Positions 27,680 to 37,695 of a stretch of 64,000 nucleotides of DNA are shown piece by piece. Each line of letters begins with the position of its first letter. Positions within the stretch are counted from its first letter, which is position 1. This DNA is from Tectiglobus diatomicola (GTDB lineage Bacteria > Pseudomonadota > Alphaproteobacteria > Rhizobiales > Hyphomicrobiaceae). A program made the position numbers and the translations under genes. The stretch spans positions 181,182-245,181 of the forward strand of contig JAZDSJ010000011.1 in assembly GCA_039583345.1 (NCBI GenBank). Direction: 5' to 3'. Below the pieces are notes generated by a model that worked only from the letters and a program-made list of their open reading frames with translations, ran no database searches and was not told where the DNA came from.

Positions 27680-28091
27680 ATGTATTTTATCTAAAATTTT
27701 TTTACTATATTTAAGATATCAAAAATATGATGTAATTCCATTAACATTTGCAGATTAGATGGTTAGAAATTTAAGAAACTTTCTTCTTAATTTAGATTAA
27801 TTAATCTGAGCATGATACGTTAGGCTTTTGTTTAAAATAACTTACTGCTTCAGTAATATTTTCTGAGATAAAAGCTGATTGCATAGCTTAATAATAAACC
27901 AATATGTAGTTACAATCTAATGTACATCAGGATGCAATATTTAATAATCTAATTTAGATAGAAGTACTTATAGCTTCGACTGTTGTTTGAAAAATCTTTT
28001 TATTTAGACATAAAATAACAATTATCACCCTAACAGATCCGCTTTAATAAAAGTAAAACTAACAAACAAAGTATTCCAGAACCGTCTTTTA
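27680..28091. other. Gap between convergent proS and the HtrA-like gene
   Basis: AT-rich with no gene. TTTTA-TC-TAAAA followed by seven T directly after proS (about 27687-27706) might act as a weak terminator. Confidence 0.4.
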
Positions 28092-29036
28092 TCAATGTAG
28101 GGTTGGTTTCTTGAGAATATCAAGGCGATCAATAGATTTCACAGTGATATCAAGTGAATGGCCCTCACGTTTAACATGAAGTGGAACATTCGTACCGGCA
28201 TTACCTAGCGACCAAATACATCTAAAAAAATGAGCTAAATCTGAAATTTTACACCCATTAACTGATAGAATGATATCTCCTATTGCAAGATCAGTCCGAT
28301 CTGCAGGGCTCCCTGAGGCGATACCAGCAACTAAAATGTCATCATTCACATCCGCAGCATAAATTCCAAGCCAAGGACGTGCAGGACCAATGCGGCGACC
28401 AATAGTACTAAGATCATTAAAAACAGGCTTTAGAAGGTCTATTGGCACAATCATATTCAAATCAGTGGTACTTCTGTCAGAACTTGCATGCTGAACCTGT
28501 AAAGAGCCAATACCTACTATATCTCCAGAAGTATTCAACACTGCAGTCCCACCCCAATGCTCATGAGTAGGTACGGTAAATATTGCCTCATCTAACACAT
28601 ATTCCCAATACCCGGCAAATTCTTGCTTGGCAACAACTTGCGCTACAACAGCATGATCAACTCCACCATAACCACACACGATAACTTCTTCACCAATGCT
28701 CAAAGCGGAAGAGTCTCCGAATTTAAGACCGGTTTGCTTTAAATGTGTCAAAGCTTGTACTAGACCAAAACCTGTAGCTTGGTCGCAACCTAAAACATGG
28801 CCCTGTACGACCGTTCCATCAGAAAGAGTTAACCAAACCGTATCAGCTTCCGTTACCAAATAACCGATTGTTAGTATCAAACCATCATCTATGATAACAC
28901 CATTCCCAGAACGCTCTGTTCCCAGGACATCAGCTGTTATGGCATCCTCTGGAATAATAGCTGTAATGCCTACAACTGCATTTAATACCCTCTCGAGATC
29001 AAAATCGTAATTTTCAGGTCTTGGTCTTGCTTCCAT
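28092..29036 (-). CDS. HtrA/DegP-like protein with trypsin-like and PDZ domains, catalytic triad lost
   Basis: A 314-residue protein from ATG 29036 (a TTG at 29063 is a weaker start). Residues 40-225 follow the S1C protease fold, but the triad positions are replaced: the HtrA His position is Y59 (LTIGYLV), the Asp position G89 (QATGFGLV) and the Ser position W161 (HEHWGGTAV). Residues 230-305 form a PDZ domain (WLGIYAADVND, SPADRTDLAIGDIILSVNG). Related proteins with the same LTIGYLV and GFGL features are widespread in Hyphomicrobiales, so the loss is ancestral and not decay. No signal peptide is evident. A binding or scaffolding role is inferred. Confidence 0.85.
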   Translation of the reverse strand: MEARPRPENYDFDLERVLNAVVGITAIIPEDAITADVLGTERSGNGVIIDDGLILTIGYLVTEADTVWLTLSDGTVVQGHVLGCDQATGFGLVQALTHLKQTGLKFGDSSALSIGEEVIVCGYGGVDHAVVAQVVAKQEFAGYWEYVLDEAIFTVPTHEHWGGTAVLNTSGDIVGIGSLQVQHASSDRSTTDLNMIVPIDLLKPVFNDLSTIGRRIGPARPWLGIYAADVNDDILVAGIASGSPADRTDLAIGDIILSVNGCKISDLAHFFRCIWSLGNAGTNVPLHVKREGHSLDITVKSIDRLDILKKPTLH

Positions 29037-29267
29037 TGATAAGATCTCAAAACAGTGTTTCAATACTATTTGCCAAATGTATTCTTAGGCTATGCTATGT
29101 GGAAAATTTATATCAATACAATTTTCCGTAAGCTTTTTATCTTTGCAGAATTAAAGCCAAACTGTACTTAATTATAATCGAATTCAAATTTTTTGTCCTG
29201 TGTCCAATTATTCAATTGTCTGCTGCAAAGTGTAACTCTCAAAGAAAAAAGTCTCTAAACCGGCTTC

Positions 29268-30608
29268 ATGCCATGGATTAGGAAAACATTAAAAGCCATG
29301 AAATTTAATAAGCAACATAATATTAAAAAAAAATGTACGCCGTCAGCCAAAAAACAAACTTATGACTTTGTGGAAAGTACTTCAATTGCTTCAAAAGTTG
29401 TGCGCACTATACTTTCTCCAACACCATTACAACTTAATAAATACTTAAGTTTGCGATATGGAACGCAAATTTATCTTAAACGCGAAGATCTAACACCTGT
29501 TCGAAGCTATAAAATAAGAGGTGCCTTTAATTTTTTACATAAATCTCTAACTCATGTTGGCACAAATGCTAATTTTGTATGTGCATCCGCGGGTAACCAT
29601 GCTCAAGGCTTTGCTTTTGCTTGCAAACATTTCGATGTTAAAGGTGTAATTTTTATGCCCACAACAACACCAAAACAGAAAATACAAAAGACAAAAGTGT
29701 TTGGAGGCAGAAATATTGAAATTCGCCTAGAAGGCGATATGTTTGATCAGAGTAACATTGCCGCCCTTTCATTTGCTGAAGATACCGGTGCCTTCTTTGT
29801 CCCTCCATTTGATCATCACGACATTATTGAGGGACAGGCCACGGTTGGTTTAGAAATATTAGAACAATCGTCTGTTCCTATTGACGTACTTATTATTCCA
29901 GTTGGCGGAGGAGGACTTGCAGCCGGTATTATTCAAATTATGGCAGCTCTTTCACCAAAAACTAAGGTTATCTTGGTGGAACCAGCTGGTGCTGCTAGCC
30001 TAAAGCAAAGTCTCGAAAGAAAAGAACGCGTAAAGCTGGAAAAAATTGATACTTTTGTTGATGGTGCTGCGGTTGCCCAGATCGGTAAAATCAACTTTGA
30101 TATCCTTAAAAATTATAAAGCCGAAGATGTTTTTTTAATTAAAGAAGATCAGCTTTGTGAAACTATTATTGAAATGCTTAACATTGAGGGCATTGTTCTA
30201 GAACCAGCAGGGGCACTAGAAGTAGGCGTACTACGTCATTTGCCGCCTGATATGATCAAAAATAAAAATGTCGTTTGTCTGACATCAGGTGGAAATTTTG
30301 ACTTTGAACGCTTGCCTGAAGTTAAAGAACGAGCACTAAAAGCTTCCGGACGTAAAAAATACTATCTTCTCCGCTTACCACAGAGACCTGGTGCACTTCG
30401 TGAATTTCTAGAATTACTAGGACCCAATGATGATGTTTCTAGGTTTGAATATTTTAAAAAATCAACACGCAACTTCGGATCGATTCTTCTAGGCATAGAA
30501 ACATCAGAACCAGAAAATTTTGAAATTCTCAACAACAAAATAACTAGCTCTGGCATACGATATAGCGATATTACTGACGACGACTTGGTATCGAATTTTA
30601 TAATTTAG
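29268..30608 (+). CDS. ilvA: Threonine ammonia-lyase (biosynthetic, short form)
   Basis: A PLP enzyme deaminating threonine to 2-oxobutanoate for isoleucine. The PLP lysine lies in VRSYKIRGAF, the Gly-rich phosphate loop is VGGGGLAAG, and ASAGNHAQG is conserved. Residues 360-446 carry a single ACT-like regulatory domain (RLPQRPGALREFLELLG), as in the Bacillus/Corynebacterium-type enzyme of about 420 residues. The first ATG at 29268 gives a 446-residue product with a long Lys-rich leader; ATG 29299 would be closer to the family start, and no ribosome site decides. Confidence 0.95.
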   Translation: MPWIRKTLKAMKFNKQHNIKKKCTPSAKKQTYDFVESTSIASKVVRTILSPTPLQLNKYLSLRYGTQIYLKREDLTPVRSYKIRGAFNFLHKSLTHVGTNANFVCASAGNHAQGFAFACKHFDVKGVIFMPTTTPKQKIQKTKVFGGRNIEIRLEGDMFDQSNIAALSFAEDTGAFFVPPFDHHDIIEGQATVGLEILEQSSVPIDVLIIPVGGGGLAAGIIQIMAALSPKTKVILVEPAGAASLKQSLERKERVKLEKIDTFVDGAAVAQIGKINFDILKNYKAEDVFLIKEDQLCETIIEMLNIEGIVLEPAGALEVGVLRHLPPDMIKNKNVVCLTSGGNFDFERLPEVKERALKASGRKKYYLLRLPQRPGALREFLELLGPNDDVSRFEYFKKSTRNFGSILLGIETSEPENFEILNNKITSSGIRYSDITDDDLVSNFII

Positions 30609-30757
30609 CTCATTAAATAGCACAAATGAATCTTGATTATAATTCAATTCTAAGTTGTAGCTTATGCTAGATATGTTAGTTAGCGTCTTGTAAGAATACA
30701 TTACAACTAAAATTACTTATAACAATTTTATCTAATACACAATTGGACTTGTCTGTG

Positions 30758-31780
30758 ATGCCCAACCAAAATCTGCGTAACCTCATTAAAAAAATTTCGC
30801 ATGGTGCTACGCTCAGCCGGTCAGAAGTTAAAACAGCTTTAGAGATTATTATGTCGGGCAATGCGAGCCTTGTGCAGATGACTGCCTTTATAACAACACT
30901 TAAAGTGCGTGGCGAAACTATCGACGAAATTACTGGGGTAATTGAATTTCTACGTCAACACATGAAATATGTAACAGCACCACCTGGTACGATTGATATC
31001 GTGGGTACTGGTGGAGATAGTCATGGAACCTTTAATGTTTCGACGTGCTCGGCTTTAGTTTCTGCTAGTGCTGGCCTTACTGTTGCTAAACATGGAAATC
31101 GATCGGTATCTTCGAGGTCAGGCGCATCAGATGTACTTACAGCACTCGGTATTAAAGTTGATCTTCCACCTAAAGAGGTATCACATTGCATTTCATCCGC
31201 GGGCATTGGCTTTATGTGGGCACCCTTATACCACGCAGCTATTAAACAGTGGGCTCCAATTAGAGAGGATTTAGGAATTCGTACTATATTCAATATAGTT
31301 GGACCCATCTGTAATCCTGCTGGGGTAAAACGCCAGATCATTGGTGTCTATAGTATCGATCTCATGGAGCCCATTGCGAATGTGCTTAAAAACCTTGGCA
31401 GTGAACACGTTTGGGTTGTTCACGGCCATGATGGTATGGACGAAATAACAACAACGGGTACTACTTATGTAACTGAATTAAAAAATGGTGTTATAAAAAA
31501 TTTCGAGATTACCCCTGATGATGCAGGGTTACCACGTTCAAAATTAGAAGATTTACTCGGTGGTAACGCCAAAACGAATGCCCATGCTATTTTAGATTTG
31601 ATTTCAGGACAAGAAGGACCATTTCGTGATATTGTTATTTTCAACACTGCTGCTGCTTTGATAATAGGTAATAAAGCCCAAAACTTAGCTGAAGGAGCGA
31701 AAATGGCCGCAAGAGCAATTGACACGGGAGCTACTAAAAAAACACTTGCTTCATTAATCTCCCTAAGTAACAAAAGTTAA
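30758..31780 (+). CDS. trpD: Anthranilate phosphoribosyltransferase
   Basis: A 340-residue TrpD from ATG 30758 (an in-frame TTG at 30743 is an alternative). It transfers phosphoribose from PRPP to anthranilate in tryptophan synthesis. The PRPP loop VGTGGDSHGTFNVST, the KHGNRSVSSRSGASD stretch and RTIFNIVGPICNPA are all conserved. It stands alone here, with no trpC or trpG next to it as many alphaproteobacteria have, so the trp operon is dispersed. Confidence 0.97.
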   Translation: MPNQNLRNLIKKISHGATLSRSEVKTALEIIMSGNASLVQMTAFITTLKVRGETIDEITGVIEFLRQHMKYVTAPPGTIDIVGTGGDSHGTFNVSTCSALVSASAGLTVAKHGNRSVSSRSGASDVLTALGIKVDLPPKEVSHCISSAGIGFMWAPLYHAAIKQWAPIREDLGIRTIFNIVGPICNPAGVKRQIIGVYSIDLMEPIANVLKNLGSEHVWVVHGHDGMDEITTTGTTYVTELKNGVIKNFEITPDDAGLPRSKLEDLLGGNAKTNAHAILDLISGQEGPFRDIVIFNTAAALIIGNKAQNLAEGAKMAARAIDTGATKKTLASLISLSNKS

Positions 31781-31869
31781 AAACTACTAGCTTAATTGCT
31801 TAGCCAAAACAATCAACCTAACAATCAAGTGTGTTAATAAAAACTTTTGTTCCAACAATCGCAGCGTCA

Positions 31870-32616
31870 TCAACAACCTGTATAGCGTACCCAACCCCCA
31901 GCTCTAAGGTGTTCTTGTGGCTTAAATTTAATTTTATAGCACATTTTACGTGAGTTAGCTATCCAGTAGCCAAGGTAAAGAAATGACATTCCAATATGCT
32001 GCGCATACCTAGCATGCTCGATAATCATGTAAGTCCCAAGGCTACGCTCAGACTGATTAGAATCATAAAAACTATAAACCATAGAAATACCATCAGAGAG
32101 ATAATCACAAAGTGCTGATGCAATTAAAGGCTGTTCTTCAAAAGACTTTTCTTTTTCAATGTATGCACGATACTCTGTTATACATGTATTAACAATTGTA
32201 TCTCTGATCATTACAGTAAAATCATAAGCACTCATATCTGCCATTCCACCATCACCATGACGTGATTGAACGTATTTACGAAACAACCGATATTGCTCTA
32301 CAGTAGGAACTGGCGAAAGACGCTTCGCAACAATATCTTTATTACGTTTTATTATCCGTCGTTGGCTTTTAGATAACTGCAGCTCGTTAACAGGCAAACG
32401 AACAGATATACAAGCCCTACACCCATTACAGTAAGGAATGTAAGCAATATTCTGACTTCGTCGAAAACCACTTTTCAGAAGATTATCGATGAATGAAGGA
32501 GACTTATCATGGGTAAGATGTGTGAATAATTTACGCTCTAACTTTTCACTGAGATATGGGCATTCTTGTTCTGATGTAAAGTAAAATTCTGAAAACTTTT
32601 TTTGCTGCTCAGCCAT
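31870..32616 (-). CDS. bpt: Aspartate/glutamate leucyltransferase (Bpt)
   Basis: A 248-residue member of the arginyl/leucyl-transferase (ATE1/Bpt) family. In bacteria Bpt adds leucine from Leu-tRNA to proteins with N-terminal Asp or Glu, marking them for ClpS-ClpAP. The conserved cysteines ECPYL and CNGCRAC and the RSLGTYMIIEHARYAQ-like segment (here ERSLGTYMIIEHA) are present, as is the HLRAGGW tail region. Length is typical. It is divergent to nothing obvious and ends 90 bases from trpD, convergent with it. Confidence 0.95.
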   Translation of the reverse strand: MAEQQKKFSEFYFTSEQECPYLSEKLERKLFTHLTHDKSPSFIDNLLKSGFRRSQNIAYIPYCNGCRACISVRLPVNELQLSKSQRRIIKRNKDIVAKRLSPVPTVEQYRLFRKYVQSRHGDGGMADMSAYDFTVMIRDTIVNTCITEYRAYIEKEKSFEEQPLIASALCDYLSDGISMVYSFYDSNQSERSLGTYMIIEHARYAQHIGMSFLYLGYWIANSRKMCYKIKFKPQEHLRAGGWVRYTGC

Positions 32617-32683
32617 TTCGAGTGTCGTTTTATAATGACTGCTTCTATATTGAAAGCAATCACCGGTATTTCAAATTTAAAGA

Positions 32684-33706
32684 TTATATTTTGTACTTCT
32701 CATTTAAAAGTTTTGCTGCTATTGGAGCAAAGTAAGTCAACACACCGTTGCAACCTGCACGTTTAAAAGAAAGTAAACTTTCAATTACAGCCTCATCATG
32801 ATTGAACAAACCATTATCTGCTGCAACTTTTAACATGGCATACTCACCTGACACCTGATAAGCAAACATCGGCACCTCAAATGTGTCCTTAGCTTTACGA
32901 ATGACGTCTAAATATGGCATGCCAGGTTTTATCATAATCATATCTGCACCTTCTGCAAGATCTAAACTGATTTCTCGCATTGCTTCCTGTGCATTAGCAG
33001 GGTTCATTTGATAGGTTCGCTTGTCTCCCTTAAGTACGCCCAAAGAGCCTATGGCTCCACGGAAGGGACCGTAAAATACGGACGAATATTTCGCCGAATA
33101 AGCCATTATTTGTGTTTTAGTGTGACCGGCATCTTCAAGGGCTTTACGTATGGCACCTACACGGCCGTCCATCATATCAGAAGGGGCGATGATATCACAA
33201 CCAGCGTCAATCTGTACAAGTGCTTGACGCACAAGTACTGCGAGTGTTTCATCATTTAGAATTTCATTTTCTCGCATTAGTCCATCATGCCCGTGACTAG
33301 TATAGGGATCCAAAGCAACATCGCAAATAATACCGAGATCAAGACCTCGTGCTCGTACAGCACGTGTTGCTCTGCAAATCAAATTATCTGGATTGTATGC
33401 CTCAGCTCCCTCTTTTGTACGCTGTTCATGAGTAGTATATGGGAAAAGAGCTATCGCGGAAATTCCCAAATTTACAGCCTCTTCAGCCGCTACACAAATT
33501 TGATCAATTGAAAGCCGCTCAACGCCTGGCATGGCTGGCACAGCTTCGCGTTTTCCTACTCCATTCATAACAAATAACGGCCAAATGAGATCTGCAGTTG
33601 TTAACTCATTTTCTGCGTTAAGGCGACGTGACCATGGTGTTTGTCTGTTTCTGCGCAAGCGTGTTGCAGGATAGGCGACGTGACTAGCCATCATAGGTCT
33701 ATGCAT
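32684..33706 (-). CDS. hemB: Delta-aminolevulinic acid dehydratase (porphobilinogen synthase)
   Basis: A 340-residue HemB from ATG 33706; an in-frame upstream extension to 33760 is Tyr/Leu-rich and unlike the family. It joins two 5-aminolevulinates into porphobilinogen for haem. The active-site lysines lie in YSAKYSSVFYGPFR and MIKPGMPYLD. The metal-site region is APSDMMDGRVG, with Asp in place of the zinc cysteines, so this is the magnesium-dependent alphaproteobacterial form. It lies 67 bases from the bpt start on the same strand. Confidence 0.97.
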   Translation of the reverse strand: MHRPMMASHVAYPATRLRRNRQTPWSRRLNAENELTTADLIWPLFVMNGVGKREAVPAMPGVERLSIDQICVAAEEAVNLGISAIALFPYTTHEQRTKEGAEAYNPDNLICRATRAVRARGLDLGIICDVALDPYTSHGHDGLMRENEILNDETLAVLVRQALVQIDAGCDIIAPSDMMDGRVGAIRKALEDAGHTKTQIMAYSAKYSSVFYGPFRGAIGSLGVLKGDKRTYQMNPANAQEAMREISLDLAEGADMIMIKPGMPYLDVIRKAKDTFEVPMFAYQVSGEYAMLKVAADNGLFNHDEAVIESLLSFKRAGCNGVLTYFAPIAAKLLNEKYKI

Positions 33707-33853
33707 ATTCTTTTTCTCACACAAATAGTAATCCAGGATATATGATGCATATTTTAACAATCGGAATTAACATTCCAGATTGCTCAGTTCAAGTGATCAT
33801 AATTAAATATGAAACCTTGTGTTTATTCCTGTAATTACAAAATCATGAAAGTT

Positions 33854-35137
33854 TCACTCACAGTAATTTTTATACCTACGCGAAGCGAGATCGATGTGAA
33901 AATGATTACGATGCGCGTCATTAGCCTCTGGGCCAAGTACTGTACCAAAAATGCGGCATGCTGTACGATGGGCTCCACGTAAAAAGACGGAGCGATTGAT
34001 ATTTGTTCTCCCTAATTCAAGATTTTCTTCTAGTTTAAGCACATTATCAGCTTTTACAGGAGCAGATCGGAGTAGCTTTTTAAGTGATGGTTTAGTATCA
34101 AGAAGATCATTAGTTAATTTTTTTCTTTCTTCAATTGGTTGAAGCTGCATTTGCTCTTCCTCCCCATTTAGTTTCCTCTCATATCCATTCGGCAAGCCTG
34201 GTTGTCGCTCGGGTAACGGTAATGGTGCCATTAGGGAATAGCCTTTAGAGTTATTACGATCATTTTTCATTCTCGTAGACCAATGGCTTTCTAATTTTTT
34301 AGATAAAGAATTGGCATCACGCCTCGTAGGTCCCCAATGTGTAAGAAGATCAACGTGAATGCCATCGGATGTGTAAAAGCCTTCAATGTCTAAAGCGTTA
34401 GCCTTAGCATGTTCGCTCAATTTCGCATTTTTATTATTATATCTATTTCGGCACGAATACGAACCCATTACTATTACAGACTTGATTGGTGCCCCAAGGT
34501 GCTCTTGGGCAAGTGGCTGGAGACCACGCCTTACCCAAGTATCGAGCGCAAGAACCATTTGACAATTAACAGTAGCAGCAGAACTAAATCGTACGGTGTG
34601 CTTACCCTTTAACGCACTTAGTTTGACGGGAGCCGGGTCACCACAAGATCCTTGTTTAATAGGTTCTATAAGCTCAACATCTGCTTTGACACGTAAGAAA
34701 ATCTCTCTGCAAACATCTTTTGCCTCTACAATTTTAGCTCTACTCCAAACATCCAACGTTGATTTTACAATGTTTATGTTAGTAACTGCTGACTTTTTTA
34801 ATGATGGGGCCTTTGGCATAATTTTTGACCCTACCAAATAGTAATCATCTCTATTGAAAACTAGGTTTTTTGGTTCAGTCTTTAATTGACTGAGAGTCAT
34901 AGATATTACACTTGTGCCTTGCAATTGATTAACTTGGATATGTTTTCTGGGCCTAAATAATTCATAACTTGTAGTCTCTTTTAAATCGCTTATCACAAGA
35001 TTGAGAAGTGAATCATAGGCGTTGGTATTTGCACTTATAGAAATAAAAGTAATAAATATAACTATTATTGATAGACAAAGACCTCTGCAGCACAAGGAAG
35101 TACGACACAGCGCTCTCACCGCAAAAAATTTATCCAA
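33854..35137 (-). CDS. Extensin-like family protein, putative LAS-type peptidase
   Basis: A 427-residue protein with an N-terminal hydrophobic segment (residues 18-38) that fits a signal anchor or signal peptide. The C-terminal 260 residues are an extensin-like C domain (PF06904 as I know it), related to LAS (D-Ala-D-Ala) metallopeptidases. Zinc-site motifs are visible: SEHAKANALDIEGF (H...D) and NHFHIDLA. Members are conserved in Hyphomicrobiales and probably act on peptidoglycan in the periplasm; substrates are not established. An 85-residue charged insertion, about residues 290-375, interrupts the domain between these motifs. It may be lineage-specific. Confidence 0.85.
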   Translation of the reverse strand: MDKFFAVRALCRTSLCCRGLCLSIIVIFITFISISANTNAYDSLLNLVISDLKETTSYELFRPRKHIQVNQLQGTSVISMTLSQLKTEPKNLVFNRDDYYLVGSKIMPKAPSLKKSAVTNINIVKSTLDVWSRAKIVEAKDVCREIFLRVKADVELIEPIKQGSCGDPAPVKLSALKGKHTVRFSSAATVNCQMVLALDTWVRRGLQPLAQEHLGAPIKSVIVMGSYSCRNRYNNKNAKLSEHAKANALDIEGFYTSDGIHVDLLTHWGPTRRDANSLSKKLESHWSTRMKNDRNNSKGYSLMAPLPLPERQPGLPNGYERKLNGEEEQMQLQPIEERKKLTNDLLDTKPSLKKLLRSAPVKADNVLKLEENLELGRTNINRSVFLRGAHRTACRIFGTVLGPEANDAHRNHFHIDLASRRYKNYCE

Positions 35138-36211
35138 TTCAATGCTCCTATTTGCAAACTATGCTTGGATTACACTACACTTCTTTTACAAGGTCTTTTC
35201 CTTAAAAGAAGAGACATACAAATATAAATCGGCGTCTTTATTTGATGAATTCCAAGAAAGTAAGATATGAATTATGGATACTCTCGATTGTCAGTTGTCT
35301 AATTTAAAAACTGTAATAAGACAAAAATACTATTAAGCAGATAGCAAGTCTTAAAATATCTGACATTGCAAAAAATACTAATTAAGAATACTAAAATTTT
35401 ATGCTGCTCATAACTATTTACCAAAAATAATATTACATCTTTTGATACTGTATTTTCAAAGTTCAGATTATACTAGAATGTTAGAAAAATTTCCTAAAAT
35501 AAAGTATCTACCCCAATCTGAGCTAAACAAAGTCAGCAAGCTGATTTAGGCTATTTGGTCTGACTGTAATATTAATATGGGGTAAAACCTGAAGACGGTT
35601 CTAATAAACTTACAAAGCTCATTACGAAAGGATGTGTTATCTTACAGTAGAGATGAACTGGTTAGTTAACTTAAAAAGCGATGATTAATACTTACGTATC
35701 TTAGAAGCTAAAAGATATAAATCAGGGATGAGACTTTAACCCATCTAAGATAATTTGTACAATATTACCAACTTTTAACCATAGCAAATAATCATAGTAT
35801 TTTACATTTCAGATGTACCCCAAAATGCACTCGATACACGATTATGTATATAAAAATAACAAAACTTCTTAAGGACATTACGTTTCTCTTAATAGAGTGG
35901 CTGTGTAGAATAAAAAGCATATTCATTGTAATGTCCAAGGCATTAATAATGTGCCCAAAAAACGTATCTGCATAGATTTATGCTATATCTTCAAAGGTGC
36001 CGTTAATCATGTAAAAAAATCAACTCGAGAGTTGCAACTGAAAATTTCTATGTACCTAACCATATTTTTTTGGACTAGTACCAAGAATTTATAAGCGTAG
36101 CATGCGCTCTAGACGCTAAATAACTTTCTTAAGGTATTACAAAAGACTAATGTATTGCATACTATACAAAAAGTAAGTAACCATGGAGTGCGACTTTGGG
36201 ATGCGAATGAA
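35138..36211. other. 1.1-kb AT-rich region without recognisable genes
   Basis: No frame above noise, no tRNA and no terminator with a T-run. Nothing further seen. Confidence 0.45.
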
Positions 36212-37036
36212 CTATTGCGTATGATAACCTTCACCGAATACCCCCTGGCGAGCTAAATGATTAAATAAAATACGACGCCTAACTAGCCTTTTTTTATGTG
36301 AGTGTTTATTAAGCACTCTAGTCCGTGCTTTCCGAGCATAACCAAGACGCATTCGGGTTTTCGTTGTAGCAAAGGTTTTGCGTTTGAGTGAAGATTTGGC
36401 TTTAGAACTGGAAGTAAGTTTACGAACCGCTGAATTATTCTCAGCAGATGAAAGTTTTGTAATATTTATTGTTTCATTTGCAGTTCGTTTACGGCTCTGA
36501 TGTCCAAATAGGCCAGAAGTCAATGAGTTTAAATCTTCAGTTTCAGTAAGTTTTAATGACGAAACTCGCCTTTCTTTTTTTTGTACTAGAGATTTATTAC
36601 TAGGTGCATATAAAGAAGAGCGAGTCTCAAGATCTTCGTAATTTTTATCTAAATTTGCAACACTATCAATATTTGTGAGATTCGAAACTGCCGGAGCTTG
36701 AACGCCAGGCTGTAAATATGCTATTCCCAAACTTGTAGTGAATTTAGAATTTGTTTTTTGTAAATTGATAAAAATATCGCGAACATAATCATGTGTATCG
36801 CGTAGTTCACTTTGTAGGTCCGCTGTTAATTTACGCTCATCAACAAGGGTTGATTTAATTTTTTTCAAAGCATCTTCAAGGGATTTTATTTGTCGAAGAT
36901 ATTGCACTTCTTTGTATTCATAATTCCGTATTTCATCAGAATGATGCATTACACTAAATCTTGATGCACTGAGATAGAGCAGGATTACAGCCGTAAAAAA
37001 AAGTGCACAAAAACTCACAAAATAGTGATAACGCAT
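36212..37036 (-). CDS. Membrane-anchored coiled-coil protein with a very basic C-terminal tail, unknown function
   Basis: From ATG 37036 the protein has 274 residues. Residues 5-25 form one transmembrane helix; residues 35-90 are a predicted coiled coil (IRNYEYKEVQYLRQIKSLED region, rich in Lys/Glu/Leu). A Ser/Asn-rich linker follows, then a Lys/Arg-rich tail of about 70 residues (for example KARTRVLNKHSHKKRLVRRR). The domain layout resembles the N-terminus of alphaproteobacterial M23-peptidase (DUF5930-like) proteins, but no LytM domain is present. The tail could bind nucleic acid or anionic lipids. I do not recognise the family. Confidence 0.7.
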   Translation of the reverse strand: MRYHYFVSFCALFFTAVILLYLSASRFSVMHHSDEIRNYEYKEVQYLRQIKSLEDALKKIKSTLVDERKLTADLQSELRDTHDYVRDIFINLQKTNSKFTTSLGIAYLQPGVQAPAVSNLTNIDSVANLDKNYEDLETRSSLYAPSNKSLVQKKERRVSSLKLTETEDLNSLTSGLFGHQSRKRTANETINITKLSSAENNSAVRKLTSSSKAKSSLKRKTFATTKTRMRLGYARKARTRVLNKHSHKKRLVRRRILFNHLARQGVFGEGYHTQ

Positions 37037-37695
37037 TGTAAAGATACTCACCACGTATAATTAGATTTTAGAAATAAAATTTAACTAGCATGCCGAAATA
37101 CAAACTTAAAGTAATAATTAACATTAATATTCGGCCTAGAAGCTAGCTGTGGATATCTTCAAAACAGTTTTAGCGAAATAATGAAGTTTATCAGTGCATA
37201 CGAAGCTAAAGAAGGGGCGCTTAGTATGAACTTGCATGAGGCTCAGTGTCACATCAATCCGCATGGATAGCGAGGTATGTTAATTATATTTTGCGGTCAT
37301 AACTGAAAAGTCAAAGTTTAAATACACCTGAAATAAGTCGACTATCTCTGCATTTTAATATCTTGGACTACAACATAATGATTTCCAAAAAATTTAAACT
37401 ATAACCAAAGAAATTTTTCAAGAACTAAAAAGCTATTAGTAGTTACTTAATAGTCAAACTAATTTGACTTAGAACAACGAACTAATCATTGAACATTACG
37501 GTGAAAATTACACGCTAATATTTTTCGTCTCTAACTTCATACTCAAAACCCAGACTAATTTTTCATAATGATTAAATGTCATGTTTTCTGTTTACAGAAA
37601 TACACGATATTTTGAAAGAAGCGATTAAACATCCATGTCGGCGCCACATGTATTAGACTTAAAAAAGTTAAAACAAACTATTTTTCTTTATTTCC
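37037..37695. other. Gap upstream of mutS
   Basis: About 660 bases, AT-rich, divergent promoters expected. No gene, tRNA or repeat was recognised. Confidence 0.45.
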
